Origin: Serratia sarumanii
GTDB lineage: Bacteria; Pseudomonadota; Gammaproteobacteria; Enterobacterales; Enterobacteriaceae
Direction: 5' to 3'
Assembly: GCF_029962605.1 (NCBI RefSeq)
Contig: NZ_CP124750.1
Span: 1,550,001-1,614,000, forward strand
DNA length: 64,000 nucleotides
Shown: piece after piece, positions 41,458 through 51,229 of the stretch
Layout: each line of letters opens with the position of its first letter
Numbering within the stretch: the stretch's first letter is position 1
The notes under the pieces: generated by a model
Database searches by the model: none
Told to the model about the DNA's origin: nothing
The model's input: only the letters and a program-made list of their open reading frames with translations
Made by a program: the position numbers and the translations under genes

Positions 41458-43698
41458 ATGTTAATTCAGAAAAAAATATCTGACTTTTTAGTGTTTGAAA
41501 CCGAATCAATCATTAAAGCCTTAGAAAAAATCAACTCGAATAAAAAGCGCATTATTTTTGTTGTCACTGAAGACGGCAAGCTGTGCGGCTCTTTCTCAGA
41601 CGGTGATTTCCGTCGTTGGATCACTAACGGCGACTTCGATCTGAGCCGCGAAATGTCGGAAGTGATGAATCAGAACGTCCGCTATAAAAAAGTGGATGCG
41701 CCACGCAATGAGATTGAATCGCTGTTTTCGAATGGCGTTGACGTTCTGCCGCTGGTTGATGATTATCGTCGTTTGGTCGCCGTTGCGCTGCAAAGCGAAA
41801 AAGGCCTGACGATTGGCAAACACACTATCACGGAAACCTCGCCGACTTACATTATTGCTGAAATTGGCAACAACCATAATGGCGATATTAAGCTGGCTAA
41901 GCATCTGGTTGACCTGGCGGTTGACGCGGGCGCCGATTGCGTCAAGTTCCAAATGCGCGATCTGAGCTCTTTGTATAAGGGCGGCAACGATAAAGACAAA
42001 TCCGCCGATCTTGGCGCACAGTACACGCTGGATCTGCTGAGAAAATTCCAGCTCAGCAATGAAGAACTGATTGAAGTGTTCGATTATTGCAAGGAGAAGG
42101 GGCTGACCCCGCTGTGTACTCCTTGGGATCTGAAGAGCCTGGAAGTGTTGGAAAACTACGGCATGGAAGGTTATAAGGTCGCTTCCGCTGACTTCACTAA
42201 CCACGAAATGTTGGCCGCGTTGGCCGCTACGGGCAAACCGCTGATTTGTTCTACCGGTATGTGCAGCGAAGCAGAAATCAAAAGCTCGGTAGACTTCTTG
42301 AAATCGAAAGGTGCCGAGTTTGTGATCCTGCATTGCAATTCTACGTATCCGACGCCGTTCAAAGACGTCAACCTGGCCTATATCAAACGTCTGCAGCAGG
42401 TGACGGGCTGCTTGGTCGGCTATTCTGGCCATGAGCGTGGCATTTCAGTGCCGATCGCCGTGACCGCGCTGGGCGCAAGAGTGATCGAAAAACACTTCAC
42501 CATCGACAAATCCATGGAAGGCAACGACCACAAGGTGTCGTTGTTACCCCCTGAGTTCAAAGAGATGGTCGTACGTATCCGCGAAGTTGAAGAGTCCATG
42601 GGCAACGCCGGCGAACGTACTATCACCCAAGGGGAAATGATCAACCGCGAAACTCTGGCAAAAAGTTTGATTATCAATCGCGATCTGAAAAAAGGTGAAA
42701 TCATCACTCGCGAGATGGTTGAAGTGAAGAGTCCGGGGCAGGGTCTGCAGCCTCTTTATCTGGAGCAATTGGTCGGTAAGAAAGCCAATCGTGACCACGA
42801 AAAAGGCGGATATTTCTATGAGTCGGATCTAAATGATGTGGCGATAGAAGCCAAGGACTATGATTTCAATCGTCCGTTCGGCATTCCAGTGCGCTACCAC
42901 GATTACGGCAAGTTGAAGAATAAATCCAATCTGGACTTCGTCGAGTTCCATCTGAGCTATCAGGATATGGAACTCGATTTGACAGAATTCTTCTCCGGCG
43001 CTGAAAATATCGGTTTTGCGGTACATAGCCCCGAGCTGTTCGCCAACGATCATATTTTGGATCTGGCGACGGATGATCCCGTTTATCTTGCTCATTCGAT
43101 CAAACAGCTGCAGCGTGTCTGCGATGTGACTCGCGCGTTGAAGCAATATTTCCCGAAAACTGAGCGTCCGGTCATCGTGGTGAATGCAGGCGGTTTCAAT
43201 ACCACCGGTTTCTTGCCAAAAGAATCACGCCAGGCGATGTACGAACGCATTGGCGCCGCTCTGGGTGAAATCAATCAAGAAGGTGTTGAAATCATCATCC
43301 AGACGATGCCTCCGTTCCCATGGCACTTTGGTGGTCAAAGCTACCATAACCTGTTTGTCGATCCGGACGAGATTAAAGCGTTCTGTGAGAAATACGGCTA
43401 CCGCATCTGCTATGACACGTCGCATTCCATGATGGCTTGTAATTACTACCAATGGGATCTTCATGAGTTTACCCAAAAGGTCGGCCCTTACACCGCACAT
43501 ATGCATATTGTTGATGCTTTGGGAGTGGATGGTGAAGGGGTACAGATCGGTAAAGGCGATGTGAACTTTGACGAGCTGGCTGATGATCTGCGGCGTCATG
43601 CGCCGGGAGCGCAGTTTATTCCTGAAGTGTGGCAGGGACACAAAAACCAAGGGGAAGGGTTCTGGCATGCGCTTAACTTCCTGGAAAAGTATCTGTAA
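41458..43698 (+). CDS. NeuB-type synthase fused to CBS and TIM-barrel domains
   Basis: 746 residues, about twice a normal NeuB. Residues 1-115 are a CBS pair (IKALEKINSNKKRIIFVVTEDGKLCGSFSDGDFRRW), 120-390 a NeuB synthase (YIIAEIGNNHNGDIKLAKHLVDLAVDAGADCVKFQ, STGMCS, HCNSTYPTP, GYSGHERG, IEKHFTIDK), 398-460 a SAF/antifreeze-like domain (SLIINRDLKKGEIITREM), and 470-746 a xylose-isomerase-like TIM barrel (VVNAGGFNTTGF, CYDTSHSMMACNYY, HMHIVDALG). It should condense a hexose derivative with phosphoenolpyruvate to give a nonulosonate. The TIM barrel may prepare or alter the hexose. It joins directly to neuA and to the flippase gene (stop and start adjacent). The frame is intact. Confidence 0.88.
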   Translation: MLIQKKISDFLVFETESIIKALEKINSNKKRIIFVVTEDGKLCGSFSDGDFRRWITNGDFDLSREMSEVMNQNVRYKKVDAPRNEIESLFSNGVDVLPLVDDYRRLVAVALQSEKGLTIGKHTITETSPTYIIAEIGNNHNGDIKLAKHLVDLAVDAGADCVKFQMRDLSSLYKGGNDKDKSADLGAQYTLDLLRKFQLSNEELIEVFDYCKEKGLTPLCTPWDLKSLEVLENYGMEGYKVASADFTNHEMLAALAATGKPLICSTGMCSEAEIKSSVDFLKSKGAEFVILHCNSTYPTPFKDVNLAYIKRLQQVTGCLVGYSGHERGISVPIAVTALGARVIEKHFTIDKSMEGNDHKVSLLPPEFKEMVVRIREVEESMGNAGERTITQGEMINRETLAKSLIINRDLKKGEIITREMVEVKSPGQGLQPLYLEQLVGKKANRDHEKGGYFYESDLNDVAIEAKDYDFNRPFGIPVRYHDYGKLKNKSNLDFVEFHLSYQDMELDLTEFFSGAENIGFAVHSPELFANDHILDLATDDPVYLAHSIKQLQRVCDVTRALKQYFPKTERPVIVVNAGGFNTTGFLPKESRQAMYERIGAALGEINQEGVEIIIQTMPPFPWHFGGQSYHNLFVDPDEIKAFCEKYGYRICYDTSHSMMACNYYQWDLHEFTQKVGPYTAHMHIVDALGVDGEGVQIGKGDVNFDELADDLRRHAPGAQFIPEVWQGHKNQGEGFWHALNFLEKYL

Positions 43699-44937
43699 AT
43701 GAGTAAAGCCATTATGGGGGCTGCGGCCTTGTCGGTAGGGGATATTCTCGGCAAGGTCATCGGCTTCATCATATTGCCTTATTTGACAGCACACCTAGGC
43801 GCGTCGGGGTACGGCGCGCTGACTCTTTATTTGTCCGTTATTCAGATCTTGATCATTTTCATTTCGTTCAGTGGTCAAGGTCTGTTGCCGGTCAAATACA
43901 TGCAGGAGGGGGAAGGGAGCTCCCTGGTGTTCCGCAGAGATAACATCGCCTTGGCTTTCGCGTCGAGCGCGCTACTGGTGGCTATATTCTACATTGTCAC
44001 ACTGGTCGCCAAGATCTCTGTTTCTTTCAGCGACGGTTTTCTGGTTGTTTTGGCATCTCTGGCGCAGGCGCTGAACTTTATCAATTTATCGCATTTGCGC
44101 ATTAGTCAGACCTATAAAGTTGCCGCTATCGGCCAATTTTTGCTTTCCGCATTCAACGTTTTATTCACTATCGCTCTTTTTGAAATGATAGCGTCGACGC
44201 CAGGACAACGTTTGATAGCGATCGCGGCATCATTTTTCAGCATTCAGCTGGCCTACGAGTTCTTTGTTTACAGAAAAATAGCGGTTGAACGCAGCGTGCT
44301 CCAACCGTTGCGTAAGCGTTATAAGGAAATCATTAGCTACGGGGTATCCCTATTGCCACATCATGGCAGTTATTGGATTAAATCCTCGGTGGATAGATTC
44401 TTCATAGCGCATTACATGAGTACGGCGGTAGTCGGGGTTTATGGCTTGGCGTTTCAGCTAACCTCTATCGTTATGCTCTTTTTCGGCGTAATCAACCAGG
44501 CGTTCCAACCTTTCATTTATCGCAAGCTTAAAGCGAACGATTTTAGAGGAGTCGAGCTCATTCAATATGGTTACACAGCTCTGGTTATCGTTTCGTGCAT
44601 TATTTACTTCTTTATTTTGCCATTTGCTTTCCCGTATCTGTTTAATGCTGAGTTCAATCGCGCCATTTATTACTTCAACATTCTTTTGCCTGGAACTGCA
44701 TTTTTATCGATTTATTATATTTTTACGCACTCACTGTTTTACTATCGTAAAAATAAATTAATCTCAATTATTACCATGGGTTCGATGATAACGCATTTGA
44801 TTGGTATATTTGTCATCACCATGACAGAAATCAAAGTTGAGTATTTCTGCCTGGTTTATGCAATTTCCAGTTTTTATGCATGTGCAGTGACTTTTTATTG
44901 TGGCAAGCGACAGATCAGTATTGAGAGGAAAAGATGA
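43699..44937 (+). CDS. wzx: Polysaccharide repeat-unit flippase, Wzx-like
   Basis: 412 residues, almost entirely membrane segments (about twelve). The N-terminus [37 protein letters not shown] is typical of the Wzx/RfbX (MOP) family. A second family stretch is [42 protein letters not shown]. It should move undecaprenyl-linked repeat units to the periplasmic face. Its ATG directly follows the previous stop, and its own stop overlaps the next start (ATGA), so translation is coupled. Sequence between Wzx proteins varies, so the substrate cannot be read from it. Confidence 0.9.
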   Translation: MSKAIMGAAALSVGDILGKVIGFIILPYLTAHLGASGYGALTLYLSVIQILIIFISFSGQGLLPVKYMQEGEGSSLVFRRDNIALAFASSALLVAIFYIVTLVAKISVSFSDGFLVVLASLAQALNFINLSHLRISQTYKVAAIGQFLLSAFNVLFTIALFEMIASTPGQRLIAIAASFFSIQLAYEFFVYRKIAVERSVLQPLRKRYKEIISYGVSLLPHHGSYWIKSSVDRFFIAHYMSTAVVGVYGLAFQLTSIVMLFFGVINQAFQPFIYRKLKANDFRGVELIQYGYTALVIVSCIIYFFILPFAFPYLFNAEFNRAIYYFNILLPGTAFLSIYYIFTHSLFYYRKNKLISIITMGSMITHLIGIFVITMTEIKVEYFCLVYAISSFYACAVTFYCGKRQISIERKR

Positions 44938-45440
44938 TAGCAAGTCTTAAACGATGGTTGCGAAACTTACGTAAGCAGCGTTATCGTTCAAAAGTTATCA
45001 GAATGGCTGAAAGATGTGGTCAAAATCCTAAAATTAACTTTTTAACTATCGTTAATAATAAAACCCGACTTGGTGATAACTTTAACTCCAATGGTTTGAC
45101 GGTGGTTGGAAAGGGCGGTGTTACTATCGGTGATAATTTCCACTGTGGTTTTGGTTGTGTATTGATCACCGAAAATCACAATCATCATGGGAATGCGATT
45201 CCCTACGATAACACTTATGTGATTAAGGACACGCATATCGGGGATAATGTTTGGCTTGGGATCAATGTGATTGTTCTGCCCGGGGTTTCCATCGGGGAAG
45301 GGGCCATTATCCAAGCCGGCAGCGTGGTGGTTAAAGATATAGAGCCCTACGCTATAGCCGGCGGCCATCCAGCGAAACCCTTTTCGCAACGCGATGTTGC
45401 TCACTATCTGCAGCTTAAGGCTGAAGGCAAATTTCATTGA
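44934..45440 (+). CDS. Hexapeptide-repeat acyltransferase
   Basis: 168 residues. The C-terminal two thirds are left-handed beta-helix hexapeptide repeats ([70 protein letters not shown]), the acetyltransferase fold of WcaF, NodL and CysE. The His in HNHHG may be the general base. It should add an acetyl or other acyl group to a sugar of the repeat unit, or to the nonulosonate. It overlaps the flippase gene by four bases. The N-terminal 40 residues are basic and without repeats. Confidence 0.85.
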   Translation: MIASLKRWLRNLRKQRYRSKVIRMAERCGQNPKINFLTIVNNKTRLGDNFNSNGLTVVGKGGVTIGDNFHCGFGCVLITENHNHHGNAIPYDNTYVIKDTHIGDNVWLGINVIVLPGVSIGEGAIIQAGSVVVKDIEPYAIAGGHPAKPFSQRDVAHYLQLKAEGKFH

Positions 45441-45487
45441 ACGGCAGTTATACATTCATGCCCGTAGCTTAATCGGATATTAGAAAT

Positions 45488-46504
45488 ATGAGTAAATACA
45501 TTGCGTATATTGAGTCACCGCTTCAGGCTTTTAATCTCATTGAGTATCTTGATGCAAAGAACATTGTGCTCGATCTGTTGATTGTCAATAAGCGTTCGGC
45601 CAATTCTGCGCTGAATCACGGGCAGATTGTTTATCTGTTGAACATGATTAAGCATCGCTCCCTGGAAACCATTGATGTCGAAGGGAAACTGGGTAATGCT
45701 TTTGATATTAAACGGCAATTGAAGAGTGTAACTTCCGTGGTGAGTGCGAAGGAAACTGTCACTTTGATTGCCGGTGAGTATCGCGCGAGGGTTTTTTGGA
45801 TTTTAGCGCATAAATATTCGAGAAGAAATGTGGTCCTGCTGGATGATGGTACGGCAACGCTCAGAATTAAACGCTACAATAATCTCACTGCTCGGGGCGT
45901 CGTGAAGTCGGTTTTCCTCAAGTCACTTGGTATGACCAATAATGAGAGAGAAAAAATAACCTTTTTCTCTGTTTATGACATCGAAGGTAATGTTTCAAAA
46001 AGAGATGTGGTCGTTAAGCACAGTTACCAAAATTTTAAGGCTAAACTGGCCAGTCTTCCTGATGGAAAGAACAGAGTCTTCATTATAGGTACGCCGCTTT
46101 ATGAGGCAGGGGTAACGTCTGTTGATGATATTGACTTGACGCTAAGAATGATAAATGACTTAAAGTCAAATCAGATGGGTGCCGAGCTTGTTTATATTCC
46201 TCACCGCCGCGAGCGTGAAGAGAAAATAGATGAAATCAGAAAGTCTGTAGAGGTCCGTCGGTTGGATTTTCCCTTTGAGGTTTATCCCATTGTGGCTGGT
46301 GAGAACGTCAGTTGTATAGCCGGATTTTATTCATCATTGTATGACAATCTCGTAAAAATATATGATGAAAAAATTAAAATAATCGCTTACGTTCTTGATG
46401 AGAAAGTTTTATCACCAGAGTGGAGTGGATTTGTTAACGCGATTTATAAAAACTATGAGAGTTATGAAAGCGCGGATATTACGCTGATTAAAAACAAATT
46501 TTAA
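45488..46504 (+). CDS. Sialyltransferase-like protein (GT52-like)
   Basis: 338 residues. I recognise features of bacterial sialyltransferases: the N-terminal ESPLQAFNLIEYL, the acidic motif DDG at 119-121 (VVLLDDGTAT), FIIGTPLYEAGV near 198-209, a YIPHRRE segment with His239 in the place of the HP motif, and the Ser-Ser pair 282-283 in GFYSSLYDNL. These fit GT52 and related families that use CMP-nonulosonates. The usual Pro of HP is Arg here. It lies in the same cluster as neuA and the NeuB fusion, which supports the role. No signal peptide or membrane segment is seen. The exact family needs a search. Confidence 0.65.
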   Translation: MSKYIAYIESPLQAFNLIEYLDAKNIVLDLLIVNKRSANSALNHGQIVYLLNMIKHRSLETIDVEGKLGNAFDIKRQLKSVTSVVSAKETVTLIAGEYRARVFWILAHKYSRRNVVLLDDGTATLRIKRYNNLTARGVVKSVFLKSLGMTNNEREKITFFSVYDIEGNVSKRDVVVKHSYQNFKAKLASLPDGKNRVFIIGTPLYEAGVTSVDDIDLTLRMINDLKSNQMGAELVYIPHRREREEKIDEIRKSVEVRRLDFPFEVYPIVAGENVSCIAGFYSSLYDNLVKIYDEKIKIIAYVLDEKVLSPEWSGFVNAIYKNYESYESADITLIKNKF

Positions 46505-46532
46505 TTTTATAAATTTACCGTGGTGATGGAAA

Positions 46533-47672
46533 ATGAAGATTGCTTTAATTAACACACTTTATGCTCCTTATAAAATCGGTGGTGCTGAAGTATCAGTTCA
46601 GTTGTTGGCTGAAAGCCTGCAACGAGCCGGGCATGAAGTTGGTGTGTTTTGTCTTCATGAATTTGATGAGATAAAATATGACACTCTTAATGGCGTTCAT
46701 ATTGCTTATTTACCTCTCAAAAATATGTACTGGCCATTTCAGGCTTCTTCGGCAAGCAAATTAAAGAAAGCGGTGTGGCATCTGCTTGATTCTTATAATC
46801 CATTTATGGCTCGTGCCATGCGTAAGGAGCTGCGCAAATTTTCTCCGGATGTGGTGCATACCAACAACCTCAGCGGTTTTTCCGTCGCAGCGTGGCGAGT
46901 GGCCAAGAAGCTGGGGGCGCGCGTGGTACACACGACTCGCGATTATTATCTATTCCATCCGAACGGCACGTTGTTTAAACATGGCCAAAATATGGACGTA
47001 CAGTCGTCTGCAGTGCGCATCGCATCTTTTCTAAAGAAAAAAGCCAGTCAGCGCGTAGACGTTTTTGTTGGCATAAGTAAATATATTTCCGCCTTGCATC
47101 GGGAAAATGGATTTGCGCGCAACGCGGTACATACGCATATCTACAACCCTGTCGCCGCGATAGAGTATGTACCGACCGTCAACGAAAAGGTCAGGATCGG
47201 TTTTGTCGGTCGCCTCACCGAAGACAAAGGTTTTGATGAGTTTTGTGCTCTGGCAAAACAGGCCAGCGGCGATCCGCAGGTTGCATTCTACGCCGCCGGC
47301 AGATTCAATGGTGACGCCGCTGGCGAGAGGTTGAAGGTGTTAGCGTTGGAGGCAGGTATTCATTTGCTTGGCTTTATCAAGATTGAAGAGTTTATGACGC
47401 AGATTGACGCCGTTGTTCTACCAACGCGATGGAATGAGCCCTTTGGGCGAACCGTTGCGGAATCGGCCATCTCTGGTAAGGTTGTGTATACGCCTTTCAA
47501 TGGCGGAGTGGCAGAAATCGCAGCTTTTTATGATAATATTTTCGAGCTAAAAGATTTTTCTGTCGCCAGTGTGGTTAGCGTCGTGAGAGAAAATAACAAC
47601 AAACCGCGTCGTTCGTTTTTTGAACTAGAAAAAATAACCGATGCTTATGAGAGCGTGTATAGAGGGTCATAA
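46533..47672 (+). CDS. GT4-type glycosyltransferase
   Basis: 379 residues with the GT-B fold pattern of family 4. An N-terminal nucleotide-fold lobe opens with NTLYAPYKIGGAEVSVQLLAESL, the middle has RIGFVGRLTEDKGFDEFCALAKQ, and the C-terminal signature is VLPTRWNEPFGRTVAESAISGK with the E-X7-E-like arrangement. The donor is unknown; mannose from GDP-mannose is possible because manC and manB are in the cluster. The stop TAA overlaps the ATG of the polymerase gene (TAATG). The AT-rich sequence here suggests acquisition as part of the variable core. Confidence 0.85.
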   Translation: MKIALINTLYAPYKIGGAEVSVQLLAESLQRAGHEVGVFCLHEFDEIKYDTLNGVHIAYLPLKNMYWPFQASSASKLKKAVWHLLDSYNPFMARAMRKELRKFSPDVVHTNNLSGFSVAAWRVAKKLGARVVHTTRDYYLFHPNGTLFKHGQNMDVQSSAVRIASFLKKKASQRVDVFVGISKYISALHRENGFARNAVHTHIYNPVAAIEYVPTVNEKVRIGFVGRLTEDKGFDEFCALAKQASGDPQVAFYAAGRFNGDAAGERLKVLALEAGIHLLGFIKIEEFMTQIDAVVLPTRWNEPFGRTVAESAISGKVVYTPFNGGVAEIAAFYDNIFELKDFSVASVVSVVRENNNKPRRSFFELEKITDAYESVYRGS

Positions 47673-49006
47673 TGAGGGTATCGACAAAGTCGTTGGTTGT
47701 TTTTCTTTTGCTGATGTACATGACATTGCTCTCATTGAATGGCGTTGTGACCGTTGCTGCGTATATGTCGACCAGGGCACTTTTATTATATAAAGACTTT
47801 TTTGCCATGGCAGTGCCGGTTTTCGTCCTAATCTTGCTTTTTGCGCGTAACCCTAACGTGTCAAAACAGTGTAGAAGCGTAATGATCTTTTTCCTGTCGA
47901 TGGTGATCTTCTCGTTAGTTTATGTACTTTTAAGTATGATCACCGGCAGGTTTGATTTCTTCCGCTCTATCGTTCAGTTTCGCTTAGAGTTACTGACATT
48001 CGGTTCTTTTTTCTTTGCCGCCGTTTTACTTCTTTTTGAATATAATGAGCGTGTCGAGATTGTTAATAAAATCATTAAGTACTATATTTTCTTTGCCGTA
48101 TTGAATGCGCTCTTCGCGGTTGCCGAATCCAGTTTGGCAGGCCTGCTTTATGCGCTAATCGGTTTTGACCCTGGCCCACAGTTGACACAGTTTGGTAAAG
48201 AATATGGTCTTCTGTTACGCACTATTCAGGGGCAATTACGTGCTTTTGGTCTGCTCACCGGGCCATTCAGCCTCAGTGAATATCTGTTTTTTGCACTGGT
48301 ATTATCGCCTTATGTAAGCGAAAAAAATCGCAAGAAATATATTCTTCTCATTATGGTTGGGATCGCATTTTCAACATCGAAAACGGCGATTATCATGGCA
48401 CTGCTTTATATCATGTTCCTGATGCTGAGACGCTTTTTCTCTCAACGTTTTAGCCTGAATTCAGTCACTATGGTAACGATGGTCTTGTCACTGTTCTTTT
48501 ATATTACGACGACCAATTACAGTATTTATGAGATGATATTCCCGAAGGAGAATGCTTACGCGGAGAACAGCATTTTACTTCGTACGGTCAATATAGAAGC
48601 CGTGCGAGCTGACAGTGAGTATTCGCCATTTATCGGTGCTGGGTACGCTGTGAATGGTAACGCGGTGGTTGGTGATGACAATACGAACTCAATCCCGCTT
48701 GATAGTATGTATATCTACATGTTGTCGAATTACGGTAATGTCGGAATTATCCTTCTGGTTATTGTCGCTACGATAATTCTTGGCATTCTTTATCAGCGTA
48801 CTCGTCTTGGCCTTAATCCCAGTGTTTACCTATACTGGATGATCTCGCTTTCGATGAATTTCGTTTATAATAACCCGTTGACAAACTATCCAGGCTATAT
48901 ATTCGCAATCATAATATCGATTTTGTTATTATCGATTAGAACGCCGGAGACGGGTTCCGTGAGTCGCTCAAGAAAGAATGTAGGTTATGTGCAATCGCTA
49001 CATTGA
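47672..49006 (+). CDS. wzy: Repeat-unit polymerase, Wzy-like
   Basis: 444 residues, very hydrophobic with about ten to twelve membrane segments and a large loop between residues 280 and 345 (FPKENAYAENSILLRTVNIEAVRADSEYSPFIGAGYAVNG), the pattern of Wzy O-antigen/capsule polymerases. A second feature is the Arg-rich RTIQGQLRAFGLLTGPFSLSEYLF loop. No sequence signature is general to Wzy, so the call relies on topology, the lack of any other polymerase gene, and its position. It would join the repeat units in the periplasm. It overlaps the preceding GT gene. Confidence 0.82.
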   Translation: MRVSTKSLVVFLLLMYMTLLSLNGVVTVAAYMSTRALLLYKDFFAMAVPVFVLILLFARNPNVSKQCRSVMIFFLSMVIFSLVYVLLSMITGRFDFFRSIVQFRLELLTFGSFFFAAVLLLFEYNERVEIVNKIIKYYIFFAVLNALFAVAESSLAGLLYALIGFDPGPQLTQFGKEYGLLLRTIQGQLRAFGLLTGPFSLSEYLFFALVLSPYVSEKNRKKYILLIMVGIAFSTSKTAIIMALLYIMFLMLRRFFSQRFSLNSVTMVTMVLSLFFYITTTNYSIYEMIFPKENAYAENSILLRTVNIEAVRADSEYSPFIGAGYAVNGNAVVGDDNTNSIPLDSMYIYMLSNYGNVGIILLVIVATIILGILYQRTRLGLNPSVYLYWMISLSMNFVYNNPLTNYPGYIFAIIISILLLSIRTPETGSVSRSRKNVGYVQSLH

Positions 49007-49037
49007 CACGGTATTATTTAAAATTGCGAGGTAATTA

Positions 49038-50099
49038 ATGATTTATGTCAATGCGCGATTCTTAACGCAGGATTTGACAGGGGTTCAGCGGTTCGCTCAG
49101 GAAATATGCCTTGCGCTGAGTAAGATTAGGCATGATATTGTTTTTGTCTCGCCACCTAACATTATTCACCACGATATCGCGTCGCAATTGAATGTTCAGG
49201 TGGTGGGTAAGAAAAGCGGTCACTTTTGGGAGCAGGTAGAGCTTCCTGCTTTTTTAAAGAAAAATAAAAGCCCGCTTCTAATAAATCTTTGCAATACGGC
49301 TCCGATCTTTTATCGTAATAAAATTGTTACTCATCACGATGTTATATATAAACGCTATCCGCAAAGTTACTCTGCAAAGTTTCGTTTCGTTTATAATAAC
49401 TTTGTTCCCCTGATGTTGCGTCACAGTAAGGCGTTGATTACAGTTAGTGAATTTTCTAAAAAAGAAATTAGCCAGGCGTTTGACTACCCATTAAATAATA
49501 TTTACGTAATCTATAATGCGGTGTCCGAGCAGTTTAAACCCATTGCGTCGGCATCCAATACAGAACGCCCTTATTTATTGGCCGTTTCGTCTCCAAATTA
49601 TCATAAGAACTTTCATGGTCTGATTGCCGCTTTCTCTCAAATGGCAAACGGCCAGGATGTGACGCTGAAAATCATTGGGGCCGCCAACAAGAATTTCGCG
49701 GATGTTGGGTTTTCGACGGAAGGAACTGCAAGGAACGATAACATACAGTTTTTGGGGCGTGTGAGCGATCAACAGCTTGTAGAACTCTATTCTCATGCTC
49801 GCGCCTTTGTGTTCCCCTCTTTATATGAAGGGTTCGGCATTCCTCCGTTAGAAGCGCAGGCTTGTGGTTGTGCAGTAGTAGCGTCCAATCGGGCTTCTAT
49901 GCCCGAGGTATTGTCGAAGAGTGCATTGTACTTTGATCCGGAAAACATCCTGGAAATGAAACAGGCACTGGAGCGGATTATGCAGGATGAAGCGTTGCGC
50001 CAAATTTTAATCGCTGAGGGATTTACGAATGTCAAACGTTTCGATTGGATGCGTTCGGCAGCAGCGTTGAGCGAGATAATGACGAGATCTATGCAATGA
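49038..50099 (+). CDS. GT4-type glycosyltransferase
   Basis: 353 residues, GT-B fold. The N-terminus MIYVNARFLTQDLTGVQRFAQEICLAL is typical of the WbaZ/WbdB-like mannosyl- and rhamnosyltransferases of family 4. The C-terminal signature is FPSLYEGFGIPPLEAQACGCAVVASNRASMPEVL. Because GDP-mannose is made in this cluster, mannosyl transfer is the favoured guess. Its stop overlaps the start of the next glycosyltransferase gene (ATGA at 50096-50099). Confidence 0.87.
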   Translation: MIYVNARFLTQDLTGVQRFAQEICLALSKIRHDIVFVSPPNIIHHDIASQLNVQVVGKKSGHFWEQVELPAFLKKNKSPLLINLCNTAPIFYRNKIVTHHDVIYKRYPQSYSAKFRFVYNNFVPLMLRHSKALITVSEFSKKEISQAFDYPLNNIYVIYNAVSEQFKPIASASNTERPYLLAVSSPNYHKNFHGLIAAFSQMANGQDVTLKIIGAANKNFADVGFSTEGTARNDNIQFLGRVSDQQLVELYSHARAFVFPSLYEGFGIPPLEAQACGCAVVASNRASMPEVLSKSALYFDPENILEMKQALERIMQDEALRQILIAEGFTNVKRFDWMRSAAALSEIMTRSMQ

Positions 50100-51160
50100 A
50101 AAAAAAAGTGCTGCATGTCGCCGAGACAGTGAAGGGTGGCGTCGCTACGGTAATTAGACAACTTGTACAGCAAAATGATGAATTTGATTTTTACTGTGTG
50201 TTGCCCGATAGTCAATATCGTGAGATTGGCGCTTTCCCCGCAGAAAAAATGAAGGTATTTACGCGGACAGGGAGAAATATTTCTTCGTTTATCTCTTTGG
50301 CTATTAACTATATCCAGATGGTACGTAAAGAAAAACCGGATGTCATTCACGTCCACAGTACTTTTGCGGGGGTTGTTTGCCGGCTGTTAACGCCATTGGT
50401 AAGAATGACATGCAGGCCTAAAATTATTTATTGTCCGCATGCTTTTTCTTTCCTGATGGACACATCAGAAAAGAAAAAGAAGGTTTATGCCAAGATAGAG
50501 AAAATTCTGCAAAAGAATACCGATGTTATCATCTGTACCAGCGAATATGAGAAACGAACGGCACTGATGGCCGGGTTGAGTCCTGATAATTTGACTGTGG
50601 TATATAATGGCGTTGAACCCCCTGTAACGCTGTCGGATGATACCAATCCTTATCGCCAAGATAAAATAAATATATTGTTTGTCGGCCGTTTTGATTATCA
50701 AAAAGGATTTGATTTGGTTCAGCGGATTGCCGACGAATTGGATGACAGATTTTTAATCACGATCGTCGGCGGCAATGTACACGCAAAAGAGCAACCGGCA
50801 TCACATGCCCGGATGGATTTTAAAGGTTGGTTGACTTCGGCAGAAATGGCGCCTTATTTCACCTACGCCGACGTGTTGTTGATGCCAAGCCGATGGGAGT
50901 CGTTCGGTCTGGTCGCCGTTGAAGCTGAAAGCTATGGGTTGCCCGTTGTCGCCAGCCGCTGCAGTTCATTGCCGGAGGTGGTGAGCGAAGGCGTTACGGG
51001 GTATCTGTTTACGACCAATCAGGCCGATGAGGCCGTTGAGATATTGAATGCTCGCGACCAACGCGATTGGAGTGCAATGAAAGTTGACTGTGTCGATTTC
51101 TACAATGCTAATTTTACTTCAGAAAAAATGATATCCAATACTTATCGTCATTACAGATAA
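50096..51160 (+). CDS. GT4-type glycosyltransferase
   Basis: 354 residues from the ATG at 50096, which overlaps the previous stop. A longer frame from 50045 would lie inside that gene. The N-terminus KKVLHVAETVKGGVATVIRQLVQ resembles family 4 enzymes of O-antigen loci. The nucleotide lobe has NILFVGRFDYQKGFDLVQRIADEL, and the signature is MPSRWESFGLVAVEAESYGLPVVASRCSSLPEVV. Donor and acceptor are unknown. It is the last gene of the AT-rich core, followed by the GC-richer manC. Confidence 0.87.
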   Translation: MKKKVLHVAETVKGGVATVIRQLVQQNDEFDFYCVLPDSQYREIGAFPAEKMKVFTRTGRNISSFISLAINYIQMVRKEKPDVIHVHSTFAGVVCRLLTPLVRMTCRPKIIYCPHAFSFLMDTSEKKKKVYAKIEKILQKNTDVIICTSEYEKRTALMAGLSPDNLTVVYNGVEPPVTLSDDTNPYRQDKINILFVGRFDYQKGFDLVQRIADELDDRFLITIVGGNVHAKEQPASHARMDFKGWLTSAEMAPYFTYADVLLMPSRWESFGLVAVEAESYGLPVVASRCSSLPEVVSEGVTGYLFTTNQADEAVEILNARDQRDWSAMKVDCVDFYNANFTSEKMISNTYRHYR

Positions 51161-51229
51161 TCGATACATCCGTTTTTTGGAATGAAAATAATTTTTTTTA
51201 CTATTTATATTTAATCGGTGAGAGTAAAA

